Origin: an uncultured Agathobaculum sp.
GTDB lineage: Bacteria > Bacillota > Clostridia > Oscillospirales > Butyricicoccaceae
Reading direction: 5' to 3'
Assembly: GCF_944384695.1 (NCBI RefSeq)
Contig: NZ_CALWUQ010000017.1
Coordinates: 1-34,987, forward strand
DNA length: 34,987 nt
The notes under the pieces are model-generated. The model had not been told where the DNA came from and did no database searches. It saw only the letters and a list, made by a program, of their open reading frames with translations. A program made the position numbers and the translations under genes. Shown here in pieces: positions 7,196 through 14,040 of the stretch (within the stretch, counting starts at the first letter, position 1; every line of letters begins with the position of its first letter).

Positions 7196-7768
7196 TTAAC
7201 GAACGGAAGAACCCGCATTCCCCGAATCTTCCGTTTGTTCTTTGAGCGCCCTGTATAAAGTAGACTTGCTCACGCCGGTCAGCAACGCAATCTGACGGAT
7301 CGTGTAGTCGCTGTTCCAGTACAAGTCCATTGCCTGCTCGATCTCTTTCTGCTTGACTGCCGGCCTGCCTACTCTGCCCTCCTCGCACGCCTTTTTATAG
7401 CCTGCCTGCTGCTTTTTCTTCTGAAAAAGCACATAGAGCTGCGTGAACTTTGTAACTATGTCCAAGTAGTCCTTACCTGACAGGAACGCTTCCTCACAGT
7501 CACATAAAGATACCTGTTTCTCTGCTAATGTTTGAAATACACGGATTAAATCCATAACATCGTCTGCCAAATCTGCAACACTACGGACGATCAGGATGTC
7601 CTCCTCGTCCAAACTTTCTAAAAGTTTGCATAATTCAGGCCTGTCCTCTGCCTGTTCAAACACAATCTGCTCATCCGCAACGCCGACCTTTTGGATCAGC
7701 TCAAAAACCGGCTGGTTGCTGTGTTCCTCAGCACCAAACCTGTTTTCCATTACATACGCCCATACCAT
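7196..7768 (-). CDS. resolvase-like protein lacking catalytic residues, with HTH
   Basis: The ATG at 7766-7768 follows AAGGAGGA by eight bases and gives 190 aa. The layout is that of a small serine recombinase (Tn3 resolvase type): a DRPELCKLLESL segment, DEEDILIVRSVADLADD where active enzymes have SLDRLGRN, a long helix, then GRPAVKQKEIEQAM and a C-terminal helix-turn-helix IRQIALLTGVSKSTLYRAL. The N-terminus reads VWAYVMENRF where ARVST with the nucleophilic serine would be, and the key arginines are missing. It probably binds DNA without cutting, as a regulator or accessory factor. Confidence 0.75.
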   Translation of the reverse strand: MVWAYVMENRFGAEEHSNQPVFELIQKVGVADEQIVFEQAEDRPELCKLLESLDEEDILIVRSVADLADDVMDLIRVFQTLAEKQVSLCDCEEAFLSGKDYLDIVTKFTQLYVLFQKKKQQAGYKKACEEGRVGRPAVKQKEIEQAMDLYWNSDYTIRQIALLTGVSKSTLYRALKEQTEDSGNAGSSVR

Positions 7769-7784
7769 ATAGAATTTCCTCCTT

Positions 7785-8107
7785 ACTATTATTTTGAAAA
7801 TTACCGTATTCCCCGCAAATGGAAACCGCTCCAAAATCTCATGAGATTTTGAATTTATGACCGCTTTCCCAATGGATTTTGGAACAAATTCAAAAAATAT
7901 GCTCTGCATTTGCAGTAGACCAATTTCACTCCTATAAATCGTGGAAAACCAACGCTTAAACAATCCAAATACAAAATAATTTGTATCGAATTCCAAAGAA
8001 TACGGTAAATTTTTTATTCCTACATTCGCTCGTTCCGGCTATCAGCAAAAATTGCACCGAAACCCCGAGGGATTTTTATACTTTCCCGTAACCCTATCAT
8101 TCTGGGA
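7785..8107. promoter_or_regulatory. gene-free region with several palindromes
   Basis: This 323-bp stretch upstream of the resolvase-like gene holds a perfect 20-bp palindrome (7832-7851), a near-perfect 18-bp palindrome (7969-7986), and an 11-bp inverted pair, TTACCGTATTC at 7801-7811 and its complement at 7998-8008. These could be operators or recombination sites for the DNA-binding proteins of the element. No coding region is supported. Confidence 0.45.
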
Positions 8108-8422
8108 TCAAACGCCGGAGCGTAAATACCGAATCCGAATCTTGAAACATTCGGTCAGGAAATTTTCAAACTCTAAATACTCTATCCCGTCTTTACAAAT
8201 CTGGCTGGGGGAGTAAATCAGCAAAGTGTCGAAACGACCTTTTGCGTCAAGCGCTTTCACTTCCCGCAGAATGTCTTTTGCACCGCCAAACGTCACGATA
8301 CACTCCACCACTTGAATATCGCTTTTCAACGCCTGCGCACAGAGTTGACACGCCTGATAAATGGCTGTTTTGATGCCCGCCTTATCATTTCTGACCTTTA
8401 ATGCAATGACTGCTTTCTCCAT
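8108..8422 (-). CDS. small protein resembling a recombinase catalytic fold, no active serine
   Basis: The 104-aa frame starts with ATG at 8420-8422, preceded by AAAGGGA. The order of elements fits the N-terminal resolvase domain: a first strand EKAVIALKVRNDK, a helix, IQVVECIVTFGG, then KGRFDTLLIYSPSQICKDGIEYLEFENFL and a final strand IRIRYL. Active enzymes have YDLSRLSR where this has YSPSQICK, and the first strand lacks the serine. It ends before any DNA-binding domain. It may be a decayed recombinase or a partner that pairs with another one. The assignment is by fold pattern only. Confidence 0.55.
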   Translation of the reverse strand: MEKAVIALKVRNDKAGIKTAIYQACQLCAQALKSDIQVVECIVTFGGAKDILREVKALDAKGRFDTLLIYSPSQICKDGIEYLEFENFLTECFKIRIRYLRSGV

Positions 8423-8458
8423 AAAATCACGTTCCCTTTCCTATCTTTATCACACGTC

Positions 8459-8499
8459 GTACCGATAGAATTTCGTTTGCTACGAAAATCTATCGGCAC
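8459..8499. repeat. 17-18-bp imperfect inverted repeat
   Basis: Arms at 8459-8476 and 8482-8499 share CCGATAGA and TTTCGT and have a 5-nt loop. It lies between two reverse-strand genes. No T-run follows on that strand, so an operator or recombination site is as likely as a terminator. Confidence 0.55.
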
Positions 8500-8510
8500 G
8501 AACTTTTCCT

Positions 8511-8834
8511 TCATATCACCGTGAGGCGTTGTACCGCAGTATATGCCAAAACCAGCTCTACCTCTTCGGGGTCGATAAATACACTGTCAAAAAACTCTAC
8601 ATTTTTATTCTGCAAAGCATTCACTCCCAAGAGTTCAAAATTGTTCAGCGAAATCCTAAAATCCTCTCCGGCGCATTCAAACGAAATACAATTTTCTTTC
8701 CAGTCGATATGCGGAGAAACAACCTCTTGTAACGCACATCCGCCCCCTAAAACCGATAGCGGAATCCTCACATAAAAACTATCAACCAGCTTCCCGATTC
8801 CATATTCCATAAAATGTAATATTTTATAACCCAT
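8511..8834 (-). CDS. unknown 107-aa protein
   Basis: The ATG at 8832-8834 is well supported by AAGGAGGG six bases upstream. The protein starts GYKILHFMEYGIGKLVDSFYVRIPLS and is rich in beta strands. It contains a phenylalanine- and acid-rich C-terminal half (NVEFFDSVFIDPEEVELVLAY). There is no signal peptide or membrane segment and I recognise no family. It is the first of the AT-rich reverse-strand genes of the element and directly follows the 1-kb gene-free region. Confidence 0.6.
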   Translation of the reverse strand: MGYKILHFMEYGIGKLVDSFYVRIPLSVLGGGCALQEVVSPHIDWKENCISFECAGEDFRISLNNFELLGVNALQNKNVEFFDSVFIDPEEVELVLAYTAVQRLTVI

Positions 8835-9122
8835 AGTGAGCCCTCCTTAAATATATTTTCTCTCAACGAAAGTAAACGGGCGAACCGTTTTCACTTCTTT
8901 ATGTAACATAGTAACGATTTATGTTCTTTTTCTCTTATAACTGTCATTATTTTTTCTTTTTTACCTTAAATTTTTTCTTATCTGTGTGAAATACTGATTA
9001 ACTCTGATTTCGTCTGATTTTGACGCATGGTTTATAAAACACGCAGCACTTTTTATAAAACTTCTGCAATTCGTTATAAACGACTGAACTGTGTATGTCT
9101 GGTTATATTCGGAACAACAAAA

Positions 9123-9158
9123 AGCGTATTCTGAACGATCACCGTTCGCGAATACGCT
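9123..9158. repeat. strong hairpin in the gene-free region
   Basis: AGCGTATTC and GAACG (9123-9137) pair with CGTTC and GAATACGCT (9143-9158) around a 5-nt loop, with only a small internal bulge. Confidence 0.6.
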
Positions 9159-9320
9159 TCCATTTTCGAACGATAAGCCGCACCGCGCGTTGTCGGCACG
9201 GTTATCGCTCCATATTATGTTGTGAAAGGCCACCTACCCCCGACCACCACCCCTCGGTACCACGACGATCTATCCACTCTGCAAGGGATGAATGATTTAA
9301 CCACTACCAACAATCCATGT

Positions 9321-9352
9321 ATTCTTGTATTCTTGTATTCTTGTGTTCTTGT
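9321..9352 (+). repeat. four tandem copies of an 8-bp unit
   Basis: ATTCTTGT occurs three times in a row, followed by GTTCTTGT. It is a simple repeat in AT-rich DNA and may be slippage-prone or iteron-like. Confidence 0.7.
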
Positions 9353-9451
9353 TTTCTCTTTTTCATTTTTTCTTATCAAACATATTGTATTGATTGACTT
9401 TTTTGTTATCTATATATACTTCTTCTCATTATATATATCGTAACATGAATC

Positions 9452-9528
9452 CATTTATGTCTATTTTGGAAATTCAAAGCATATTTTTTTCGATTTATGT
9501 CTTATCCATTTTGATTCATGTCTATTTT
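9452..9528 (+). repeat. three spaced copies of an ATTYATGTCTATTTT-like motif
   Basis: Copies at 9452-9467, about 9492-9505 and 9513-9528 share the core ATTYATGTCT. The middle copy is partial. They are direct repeats in very AT-rich DNA. Confidence 0.5.
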
Positions 9529-9786
9529 ATTTTTGAAAAACGGATAAACGCCCGCCAGACGGCAGTTTTAATATGACCATTACCGCATATAACCGGCTGA
9601 CGCCTCTCACGCTTCCAATATCACCTTCAAAACCTGATTCCGGTCAAATCCTCAAAATCCCTTACAGGATAAAGACAAAACACCGCTCAAATTTTTATGA
9701 TCCTCTCAATATGTTTTTCCCTTGTCTTATCTGCATTTTTTATTTTGTCGAAATAAATATTTGCTGATTTTTACCACTAAAAATAT

Positions 9787-9812
9787 CGGAGACCGCCCTT
9801 AGGTGGTCTCCG
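9787..9812 (-). repeat. GC-rich hairpin, possible second terminator
   Basis: CGGAGACC and GCC pair with GGT and GGTCTCCG around CTTA. On the reverse strand it is followed by ATATTTTTA, so it could back up the terminator at 9855-9889. Confidence 0.5.
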
Positions 9813-9854
9813 GCTGCTTAATCGTCAAAAATCTTAAAATTTTGTATTCAAAAG

Positions 9855-9889
9855 AAGGATGGGTACTCCCTACGAGAATACCCGTCCTT
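9855..9889 (-). terminator. terminator after the SLH cargo gene
   Basis: AAGGATGGGTA (9855-9865) pairs with TACCCGTCCTT (9879-9889), with one mismatch in the arms. T-rich DNA flanks both sides. It lies 17 bp beyond the SLH stop. Confidence 0.65.
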
Positions 9890-9905
9890 TTTATATATCC
9901 GTATG

Positions 9906-10568
9906 TTATGCTTTTTGATGAACGCGATAGATCAGCAAAATGCTCTGCTCTACCGTGCAAGCGTTTTTCGGAGAAGCGGTTGTGGCGGATGTGCCTTTCA
10001 TAATATCGTTTGCCGCCAGCTTGCCAACGCCTTCTGCTGCCCAGCTGGAAATGCTTGCTTTATCCGTAAACCCTTCAATACTGCCTGCATTGGGGGTCAG
10101 ATTTTCCCCTGTTTGCTCTGCAAGATACTGCGTCGCACGGTAAATCATGGTTGCGATCTGTTCGCGGTTGGTGGTGTTCTTCGGCGCAAATTTTCCTTCG
10201 CCAACGCCGGTGATGATGCCGGCTTCATAGGCTTTCAGCACCGCAGTATTAGAGGAATCGGTGAATGTATCGATTGGCGCAGCGCCCAGACTCTTTCCTA
10301 GCACCTTTTCCACCATGTTCACGATCAGCTCAGCGAACTGCTCCCGGGTGATATTGCCGGTAAAGGCGGGCTGATCTGTGAGGGGAGGCACCAGACCAAG
10401 GGAATCGGCCATGTCAAACTCCTCTCTCGCCCAGTCAGAGACACGCTCCTGTTCAATCACCTCAGGCGCAAACAAATCCTCCACGGTAACCTGCTCAAAG
10501 GTAAACGCCATAGCCTGCGTACTCAGCACCGCCATGAGCAACACTGCACTTAAAAAGCGTTTCATCAT
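9906..10568 (-). CDS. exported SLH-domain protein (element cargo)
   Basis: The start is placed at ATG 10566-10568, six bases after AGGGGGAG (10575-10582). An ATG at 10574 would add two residues but abuts the ribosome-binding site. A signal peptide (MKRFLSAVLLMAVLSTQAMA) is followed by about 200 aa with S-layer homology repeats: DMADSLGLVPPL with NITREQFAELIVNM, AYEAGIITGVGEGKFAPKNTTNREQIATMIYR, and a third around KLAANDIMKGTS. Such domains bind secondary cell-wall polymers. It follows the WG-repeat gene by 15 bp, so the two are cotranscribed. Base composition is host-like. Confidence 0.85.
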   Translation of the reverse strand: MMKRFLSAVLLMAVLSTQAMAFTFEQVTVEDLFAPEVIEQERVSDWAREEFDMADSLGLVPPLTDQPAFTGNITREQFAELIVNMVEKVLGKSLGAAPIDTFTDSSNTAVLKAYEAGIITGVGEGKFAPKNTTNREQIATMIYRATQYLAEQTGENLTPNAGSIEGFTDKASISSWAAEGVGKLAANDIMKGTSATTASPKNACTVEQSILLIYRVHQKA

Positions 10569-10583
10569 TTCCATCTCCCCCTG

Positions 10584-11651
10584 TTATAGACCAAAATTCT
10601 GCCGCATCCACGCTGCGGCGCGGCTGCTGTCCACAATGCGATCTTCGCCCTCAGTCTGCCCCTGTTCCTCGGCAAAAGGCACCGCCGTACTGAAAGACTG
10701 CATTTCTTGCTTGCTGTCAAACTTGACCCATAAGAACGAATATTTGCCGCGGGTCAGCCCGGAAAACGCCGAACTGAACGCATACTGCCGGCTTTCGCCG
10801 GCGCCCAGATCAATCTCAAAGAAAAAAACCTGTGTTCCAGATTTCGATTGATCCGGCGTATAGGAGACCAGCGCATAGTATTCGTTCAGCGGCTCGGTGG
10901 TGTTGTTGGTGGCCTGCGCCGCATACGCCGCGCCATTTTGAAACACATAATTGCCATCATCCAGCGGGTCACCCGCGCCGATGCCCGTATAATTAACAAT
11001 CTGCAGCGTCAGCGGCTCTTCTACCACGGGGATCTCAACCGCATCGGGCATATAGCCGTTGTCGCCGATCAGGTACAACCCGACCAGATCGTCGGTGCCC
11101 CAGGTGCTGGCGTTGCTCTTGGCGCCGCTCTTGTTGATCTCTGCAACCTGCGCGCCATTCACAGACCCAAACGCATCACTGACAAATACCGTCGCCTTGC
11201 CATCGTGGAAATAGCCCACATATACACTGCCCATCGCATCAAAGGCGCTAAACTGACAAGGAATGACCAGCTTGCCAGTAGTGTCGATATAACCCACCTT
11301 CATCGTGTCCTTATCCATGACCGCGGCCAGACCCTCGAAAAAGTCGAACACATACATAAAACGTCCGCGGTTCAGGTCAACGACCTTGCCTTGCTCATTG
11401 ATGTAATTCCACTGGTCCCCCACCAGCACGGGCATCAATCCCTCCCGGAATGGGCGCTCGCCGTACTGAAAAATGTCTTGCGACAACAGTTTATCTCCAT
11501 TTTCCTGCCAAAATTGGTCGGCGTTTACCGCACAAACCATCGGGGCATACGCCGCATCGTCAGGGAATACCCCATCTGCTGCAAAAGCAGGAATTGTCAG
11601 GCAAGACGCCAGGGTCAGTGCGGCCAGCAGGCCACTTAGAAATTTTTTCAT
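10584..11651 (-). CDS. exported WG-repeat protein (element cargo)
   Basis: The 355-aa protein starts at ATG 11649-11651, behind AGAGGAT. A signal peptide (KKFLSGLLAALTLASCLTIPAFA) leads to WG-type repeats: FREGLMPVLVGDQWNYINEQGKVV and FFEGLAAVMDKDTMKVGYIDTTGKLVIP. A C-terminal beta-rich region without recognised domain follows (about 210-320). A cysteine sits in the signal peptide region, but the following residues do not make a clear lipobox. It is probably secreted or wall-associated together with the downstream SLH protein. Its function is unknown. Confidence 0.75.
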   Translation of the reverse strand: MKKFLSGLLAALTLASCLTIPAFAADGVFPDDAAYAPMVCAVNADQFWQENGDKLLSQDIFQYGERPFREGLMPVLVGDQWNYINEQGKVVDLNRGRFMYVFDFFEGLAAVMDKDTMKVGYIDTTGKLVIPCQFSAFDAMGSVYVGYFHDGKATVFVSDAFGSVNGAQVAEINKSGAKSNASTWGTDDLVGLYLIGDNGYMPDAVEIPVVEEPLTLQIVNYTGIGAGDPLDDGNYVFQNGAAYAAQATNNTTEPLNEYYALVSYTPDQSKSGTQVFFFEIDLGAGESRQYAFSSAFSGLTRGKYSFLWVKFDSKQEMQSFSTAVPFAEEQGQTEGEDRIVDSSRAAAWMRQNFGL

Positions 11652-11750
11652 TGCGTTTATCCTCTCTTTTTAATTTGTTGGCATGGGAAATGCTGCATCC
11701 GTTTTTTCACTCACTCCAATCTTGTTTTTATTTTGTAAAACCTCGTAAAC

Positions 11751-11767
11751 ACTAACTTGTACTTAGT
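11751..11767. promoter_or_regulatory. candidate operator between divergent genes
   Basis: ACTAA and TTAGT arms flank CTTGTAC. The site lies between the WG gene and the divergent XRE gene, so it is a plausible binding site for the XRE regulator. Support is weak. Confidence 0.3.
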
Positions 11768-11837
11768 TTATCCTGATTGTACCATATAAATATTTTCGGT
11801 GCAAGCCCGTACAATATTCTTTGGAGGAGCTTGCGCT

Positions 11838-12080
11838 ATGAAAAACGAAAACATCAGTAAATACCGGGACGAGTTTGTGGCCGTTGGTCTGAAAATTGGA
11901 TATTTGAGAAGGCAAAGGGGAATGACGCAAGAGCAGCTTGCAGAAAAGGCAGGGATTTCCCTGGGTTTCCTCAGCCAGATTGAAGCCCCCAACCTGAGTG
12001 TCGGAATTTCTCTGGCTACGCTGTTTTCCATTGCGGAGGTGCTGCAAGTGCCTCCCTCGAAGCTGTTAGAATTTGATTGA
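11838..12080 (+). CDS. XRE-family helix-turn-helix regulator
   Basis: The ATG at 11838 follows GGAGGAGC. The 80-aa protein is essentially one HTH_3 domain: LKIGYLRRQRGMTQEQLAEKAGISLGFLSQIE, then SLATLFSIAEVLQVPPSKLLEFD. Small regulators of this type act as repressors of element or phage operons. It is the only forward-strand gene in the element, divergent from the WG-SLH pair, and ends at a strong terminator about 100 bp from the right crossover site. It may repress the cargo operon or the recombinase (inference). Confidence 0.88.
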   Translation: MKNENISKYRDEFVAVGLKIGYLRRQRGMTQEQLAEKAGISLGFLSQIEAPNLSVGISLATLFSIAEVLQVPPSKLLEFD

Positions 12081-12110
12081 TTTTCTATTGAAATCCACTA
12101 CACTAAATAT

Positions 12111-12147
12111 AACACGGGTTGCCGGTGCCGGCAACCCGTGTTTCTGT
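12111..12147 (+). terminator. terminator of the XRE gene
   Basis: A perfect 15-bp GC-rich stem (12111-12125 with 12128-12142) has a tiny loop and is followed by a T-rich stretch. It insulates the element from the 3' part of cotJC. Confidence 0.8.
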
Positions 12148-12158
12148 TTATTCTTAAA

Positions 12159-12185
12159 AAGGTGCATTACCGATGCGCATGTAGG
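12159..12185 (+). other. right attachment site, element half (attR)
   Basis: The arm AAGGTGCATTA (12159-12169), then 14 nt, then GG (12184-12185). It is the mirror image of the left end. CotJC coding sequence resumes at 12186. Confidence 0.8.
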
Positions 12186-12657
12186 CACAGAGGAGCTTGC
12201 GCATCAGGAGATGATTGCCGCAATTGTCTACCAGTTGACCCGTAACCTGACGCCTGAGCAAATCAAGGAGGGCGGCTTTGACGCCTACTTCGTTGATCAC
12301 ACAACCGGTATTTATCCGCAGTCCGCAGCGGGTATCCCGTTTTCTGCCTCTGCGCTGCAAAGCAAGGGCGACCCGATTACCGATTTGTTTGAAGATTTGG
12401 CAGCAGAGCAAAAGGCACGCACGACGTATGACAACCTGTTGCGCCTGATTGACAATCCGGATGTACGCGAACCGCTCAAGTTCCTGCGCGCACGTGAAAT
12501 CGTGCACTTCCAGCGCTTTGGCGACGCACTGCGTGTCGTGCAGGATCATCTGGACAGCAAAAACTACTATGCGTTCAATCCCGCGATTGACCTGCGCAAG
12601 TCTGCGCGCAAAACCGCGGCATCTGCGGAGACGGACACCGCCACTGCGTCAGACTGA
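12186..12657 (+). CDS. cotJC: CotJC, 3' part, separated from its start
   Basis: This fragment has no proper start of its own. It begins TEELAHQEMIAAIVYQL, which continues CotJC residue 62 when the halves are joined (GG plus C gives Gly62). It supplies Glu65 and His68, then REIVHFQRFGDAL with further likely ligands, of the manganese-catalase fold, and a family-typical ILVDHTTG-like region (YFVDHTTGIYPQ). The C-terminus is an alanine- and threonine-rich tail. The frame is intact over 156 codons with no decay, which argues that the gene is still under selection and therefore is rejoined at some stage. Confidence 0.93.
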
Positions 12658-12703
12658 TGGAATATATGCAAACGTGGAAAGCGCGGCGTAAAGCATAAAT
12701 CGA

Positions 12704-12734
12704 AGGGTGCTGATGTAATATCAGCACCCTTTTT
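12704..12734 (+). terminator. terminator of the cotJ operon
   Basis: An 11-bp stem AGGGTGCTGAT (12704-12714) with its complement (12720-12730) has a 5-nt loop, followed by a T-run. Confidence 0.85.
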
Positions 12735-12810
12735 GGCTTGCAATATGGGAGAAGCCGTGCGGTTCGGACCTACAGAACAGGAAAACTTCGGTTTCACGTT
12801 CGCACTGGAC

Positions 12811-12852
12811 TTGACAGGCAGGAGACAGCGGACTATAATGAACAATGTTCAT
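12811..12852 (+). promoter_or_regulatory. consensus promoter with overlapping operator, TetR gene
   Basis: A perfect TTGACA (12811-12816) and perfect TATAAT (12834-12839) are 17 bp apart. A 15-bp palindrome ATGAACAATGTTCAT (12838-12852) overlaps the -10 and the start of transcription. It is a natural operator for the TetR protein encoded directly downstream. Confidence 0.75.
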
Positions 12853-12866
12853 ATTGAGGTGACAAG

Positions 12867-13424
12867 ATGAATATTGTCGTAACATCCAAAGAAGAAATCC
12901 TGAAAGCAAGCCGGGAGCTGGTGCGGCAGCAGGGCTGGTCAGCGGTCAATATCCGCACAGTGGCGGCTGCCTGTGGTGTGTCGGTCGGCTCTATTTATAA
13001 TTATTTTGATTCCAAAGCGGAATTGGTCGGCACCGTTGTAGAAAGTATCTGGTGTGAGATTTTTCATCGTCCAGAAGGTGAGACGGCTTTTCGCGATACA
13101 CAGGCATGCATTTGCTGGATATACGAACGCATGGCGGATGGCTGCAAGCAATATCCCGATTTTTTTGCACTGCACTCCCTCGGCTTCATGCGGGAAGATA
13201 AATTGGATGGGAAACGGCGGATGCAGCAAACATGGCAGCATATTTTGGACGGATTGTGCACGGTATTGAAGCGTGATGTTAAAATCCGCGCCAATGCCTT
13301 CGATGAACGGTTCACGGCAGAGAAGTTTGCTGATATCCTGTTCTCCCTGATGCTGTCTGCGCTGCTGCGGCAGGAGTATGACCCCTCGGCTGTTTTGGAA
13401 ATCGTCCGCAGGACGTTATATTGA
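12867..13424 (+). CDS. TetR/AcrR-family transcriptional regulator
   Basis: The 185-aa protein starts at ATG 12867 after GAGGTG. The N-terminal helix-turn-helix is clear: ILKASRELVRQQGWSAVNIRTVAAACGVSVGSIYNYFDSKAELVG. The rest is the helical ligand and dimer domain. The consensus-strength promoter overlapped by a palindrome implies autorepression. A small membrane protein gene follows at 65 bp in the same direction and is probably controlled with it. The ligand is unknown. Confidence 0.88.
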   Translation: MNIVVTSKEEILKASRELVRQQGWSAVNIRTVAAACGVSVGSIYNYFDSKAELVGTVVESIWCEIFHRPEGETAFRDTQACICWIYERMADGCKQYPDFFALHSLGFMREDKLDGKRRMQQTWQHILDGLCTVLKRDVKIRANAFDERFTAEKFADILFSLMLSALLRQEYDPSAVLEIVRRTLY

Positions 13425-13489
13425 AATGCCATTATACAGAAGAATGCCCGCCATCAACCAACCGATGTTTCAGCGAAAGGAAACAAAAT

Positions 13490-13951
13490 ATGAAAGTCAA
13501 ACGCAATACATTGCTGCTCATCGCCTGTCTGGTGTGGTGCGTAGCGGGGTTTAATATTTTCCGCATCGGCGTTCTGGCCTATCCGACCTATGTCACGATA
13601 TGGAACCTGCTGCTGTCCGTGCTGGTGTTCGCTGTTTTTCAAAAGTTCATTTTCGGCAGACTGGTGCGCAAGCACACTGCGCGCATCAAAGGGTACGCTG
13701 AGGAACGGCAGTTCTTTCTGAAATTTTTTGACGGAAAAGCCTTCTGCATCATGGCGGTGATGATGTTGGGCGGAATCGGTCTGCGGGCATCCGGAATCGC
13801 ACCGGATCGGTTTATCGCTGTGTTTTATTCCGGACTGGGCGCCGCGCTGCTGCTGGCCGGTATTTGGTTTGGCTGCAATTATGGCAAAGCGGCCGTGGCT
13901 GCGGCTACCATGCCGGGGAAAGCCGACGGTGAAGATGCCAAAGAAGCATAA
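13490..13951 (+). CDS. unknown membrane protein with four predicted helices
   Basis: The ATG at 13490 has GAAAGG nine bases upstream. The 153-aa protein shows hydrophobic segments near residues 7-25, 36-54, 84-103 and 108-128, a basic loop (GRLVRKHTARIKGYAEERQ) and a short acidic tail. I do not recognise the family. Its place behind a TetR gene suggests inducible expression in response to a small molecule, for example a toxic compound. This is inference only. Confidence 0.65.
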   Translation: MKVKRNTLLLIACLVWCVAGFNIFRIGVLAYPTYVTIWNLLLSVLVFAVFQKFIFGRLVRKHTARIKGYAEERQFFLKFFDGKAFCIMAVMMLGGIGLRASGIAPDRFIAVFYSGLGAALLLAGIWFGCNYGKAAVAAATMPGKADGEDAKEA

Positions 13952-13958
13952 TAAAAAA

Positions 13959-13987
13959 CGGCATAGCGCAAGCTATGCCGCTTTTAT
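13959..13987. terminator. intrinsic terminator
   Basis: CGGCATAGC and GCTATGCCG (13959-13967, 13972-13980) form a stem with loop GCAA. An A-run lies before it and a T-rich stretch after it, so it may work on both strands. Confidence 0.8.
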
Positions 13988-14040
13988 TTGTTTTGTGATG
14001 ATTCCGCCGGGGAGACACTTTACAAAGCCCCATTTTGCAT

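Larger units (their letters stand above)
8835..9905. other. 1.07-kb AT-rich gene-free region
   Basis: No convincing gene is present on either strand. The contents are a strong hairpin (9123-9158), an 8-bp tandem repeat (9321-9352), a related motif repeated three times (9452-9528), and two hairpins at the right (9787-9812, 9855-9889). The stretch from 9300 to 9560 is nearly all A and T. Candidate functions are promoter DNA for the reverse-strand genes, a replication origin for the excised circle, or the seam between the two halves of a mosaic element. Confidence 0.5.
4423..12185. mobile_element. 7.76-kb serine-recombinase element inside cotJC
   Basis: The limits are set by the break in cotJC. 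The host reading frame stops making sense after the GG at 4423-4424 and resumes at the GG at 12184-12185. Excision between the two GG copies would remove 7,761 bp. The left end carries a large serine recombinase gene pointing toward the end. Other contents are a tyrosine recombinase, two recombinase-like proteins without catalytic residues, unknown small genes, an SLH protein, a WG-repeat protein and an XRE regulator. No phage structural or conjugation genes are seen. Composition is AT-rich from about 4.5 to 9.8 kb and host-like from 9.9 to 12.1 kb, which suggests a mosaic origin. It resembles the sporulation-linked elements skin and SPbeta in logic, not in gene content. Confidence 0.92.

Noticed and set aside
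7196..7996. Longer N-terminus for the resolvase-like protein
   Set aside because: The extra 76 codons have no ribosome-binding site and run through the palindrome region; the ATG at 7766-7768 has a strong site at the right distance.
8961..9233. Reverse-strand frame of 90 codons
   Set aside because: It starts at GTG, has no family resemblance, and runs through the hairpin at 9123-9158.
9321..9352. CRISPR-like array
   Set aside because: The 8-bp units are contiguous with no spacers, and no cas genes are present.
4439..12169. Terminal inverted repeats of a DDE transposon
   Set aside because: The 11-bp arms are 14 nt inside the borders, no target duplication beyond GG is visible, and no DDE transposase is present; a serine-recombinase attP explains them better.
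12073..12185. N-terminal part of a separate gene in front of the CotJC fragment
   Set aside because: This stretch crosses the XRE terminator hairpin and the att arm; its translation resembles nothing, while resemblance to CotJC starts exactly at the GG.
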